Shown piece after piece: positions 5,516-5,846 of a stretch of DNA of 5,846 bases (positions are counted from its first letter, which is position 1; each line of letters begins with the position of its first letter). The notes under the pieces were generated by a model. The model ran no database searches, was not told the DNA's origin, and saw only the letters and a list, made by a program, of their open reading frames with translations. A program made the translations under genes and the position numbers. Source of the stretch: an archaeon (GTDB lineage Archaea > Asgardarchaeota > Hermodarchaeia > Hermodarchaeales > Hermodarchaeaceae); assembly GCA_016550405.1 (NCBI GenBank), contig JABXGX010000284.1:1-5846 (forward strand), read 5' to 3'.

Positions 5516-5846
5516 ATGCGATACGAGAGGATTCAGGCTAAAACCCTGTTGTCCACACTCCATTATGGTGACACATGGTTCCACAGCCACCGGCACATGA
5601 ACTCCTACCGAGGATGCGAACATGGATGTGTATACTGCGACGGGAACTGTCAATACTATCGCATCGACAACTTCTACACCCATATTCGGATCAAAGAAAA
5701 TGCCCCACAGATTCTTCGAAAAGAATTGGAACGAGCAAAGTTTCGTTCTAAAAGCCGTTTGAAATCAGACACGCTCGTCCGATTCCTCGATGATAGGGAT
5801 GCAACGCGATTAATCGATGAAGGCCCACGGAAAATCATCGTAGGAA
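5516..5846 (+). CDS. SPL-family (SplB-like) radical SAM protein, N-terminal part, cut by right edge
   Basis: I read 110 residues open to the window end. The motif YRGCEHGCVYCDGNCQYY (31-48) contains the radical SAM CxxxCxxC triad C34, C38, C41, which binds a [4Fe-4S] cluster to cleave S-adenosylmethionine. The MNSYRGCEHGC context is that of the spore photoproduct lyase-like/Rv2578c-like group (COG1533), many of which are labelled DNA repair photolyases although most reactions are unproven. The segment HIRIKENAPQILRKEL (56-71) fits the family's next element (xVK.N...LxxEL). In place of the common YCYAR after the triad stands YCDGNC, giving a fourth cysteine C45. ATG 5516 is chosen because an in-frame TGA lies three codons upstream at 5507-5509. 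It begins 60 bases after the preceding gene on the same strand, so it may share its transcript. Confidence 0.85.
   Translation, partial: MRYERIQAKTLLSTLHYGDTWFHSHRHMNSYRGCEHGCVYCDGNCQYYRIDNFYTHIRIKENAPQILRKELERAKFRSKSRLKSDTLVRFLDDRDATRLIDEGPRKIIVG

Noticed and set aside
5492..5683. Minus-strand frame of 63 codons, hydrophobic valine-rich product
   Set aside because: It is antisense to the radical SAM gene start, whose cysteine motif and in-frame upstream stop make the plus-strand reading convincing.
1..5846. CRISPR array, tRNA or rRNA gene, insertion sequence ends
   Set aside because: I saw no regularly spaced direct repeats, no cloverleaf with a TTCRANNC arm, no rRNA-like stretch and no transposase or paired terminal repeats by reading.

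Overview
The window looks archaeal. Several genes sit behind A/T-rich TATA-box-like elements rather than Shine-Dalgarno sites. The best-placed one lies about 27 bases from the padR-type ATG, as expected for a leaderless archaeal transcript. Other signs are likely GTG starts, an exporter ectodomain carrying seven N-glycosylation sequons, and the type of the recognisable proteins (SPL-type radical SAM protein, flavin reductase-like protein, PadR plus MacB-like exporter). The composition is balanced and the protein style would fit an Asgard-type archaeon such as Thorarchaeota, but that is an impression. I cannot place the organism from sequence alone.

Layout. Bases 1-509 (minus) hold the N-terminal part of a UPF0173-type metallo-beta-lactamase-fold hydrolase, cut by the left edge. 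It diverges from a flavin reductase-like FMN protein (702-1268, plus) across about 190 bases that contain a hairpin and a striking 21-base dyad over a likely TATA box. A small two-helix membrane protein (1341-1592) follows and converges on a PadR-family regulator (1625-2110, minus). The padR start faces a two-gene ABC exporter across a short intergenic region: a MacB/LolD-type ATPase (2205-2990, or from GTG 2184) overlapping by four bases a FtsX/MacB-type permease (2987-4258). After a 162-base gap with a hairpin, an operator-like dyad and a TATA element come three plus-strand genes: a cysteine-free SufR-like HTH regulator (4421-5080), an unrecognised 122-residue helical protein (5087-5455), and the start of an SPL-family radical SAM protein (5516 to the right edge).

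How they may work together. The clearest module is padR plus exporter: PadR regulators often repress a divergent ABC exporter and release DNA on binding a hydrophobic ligand, so this is probably a ligand-inducible efflux or surface-export unit. The HTH regulator and the 122-residue gene are six bases apart and surely co-transcribed; the radical SAM gene 60 bases on may belong to the same unit. The flavin reductase-like gene appears to have its own regulated promoter. No CRISPR array, tRNA, rRNA or mobile element was seen. I do not see a clearly new defence or mobile system; the least explained parts are the 122-residue protein and the cysteine-free SufR-like regulator.
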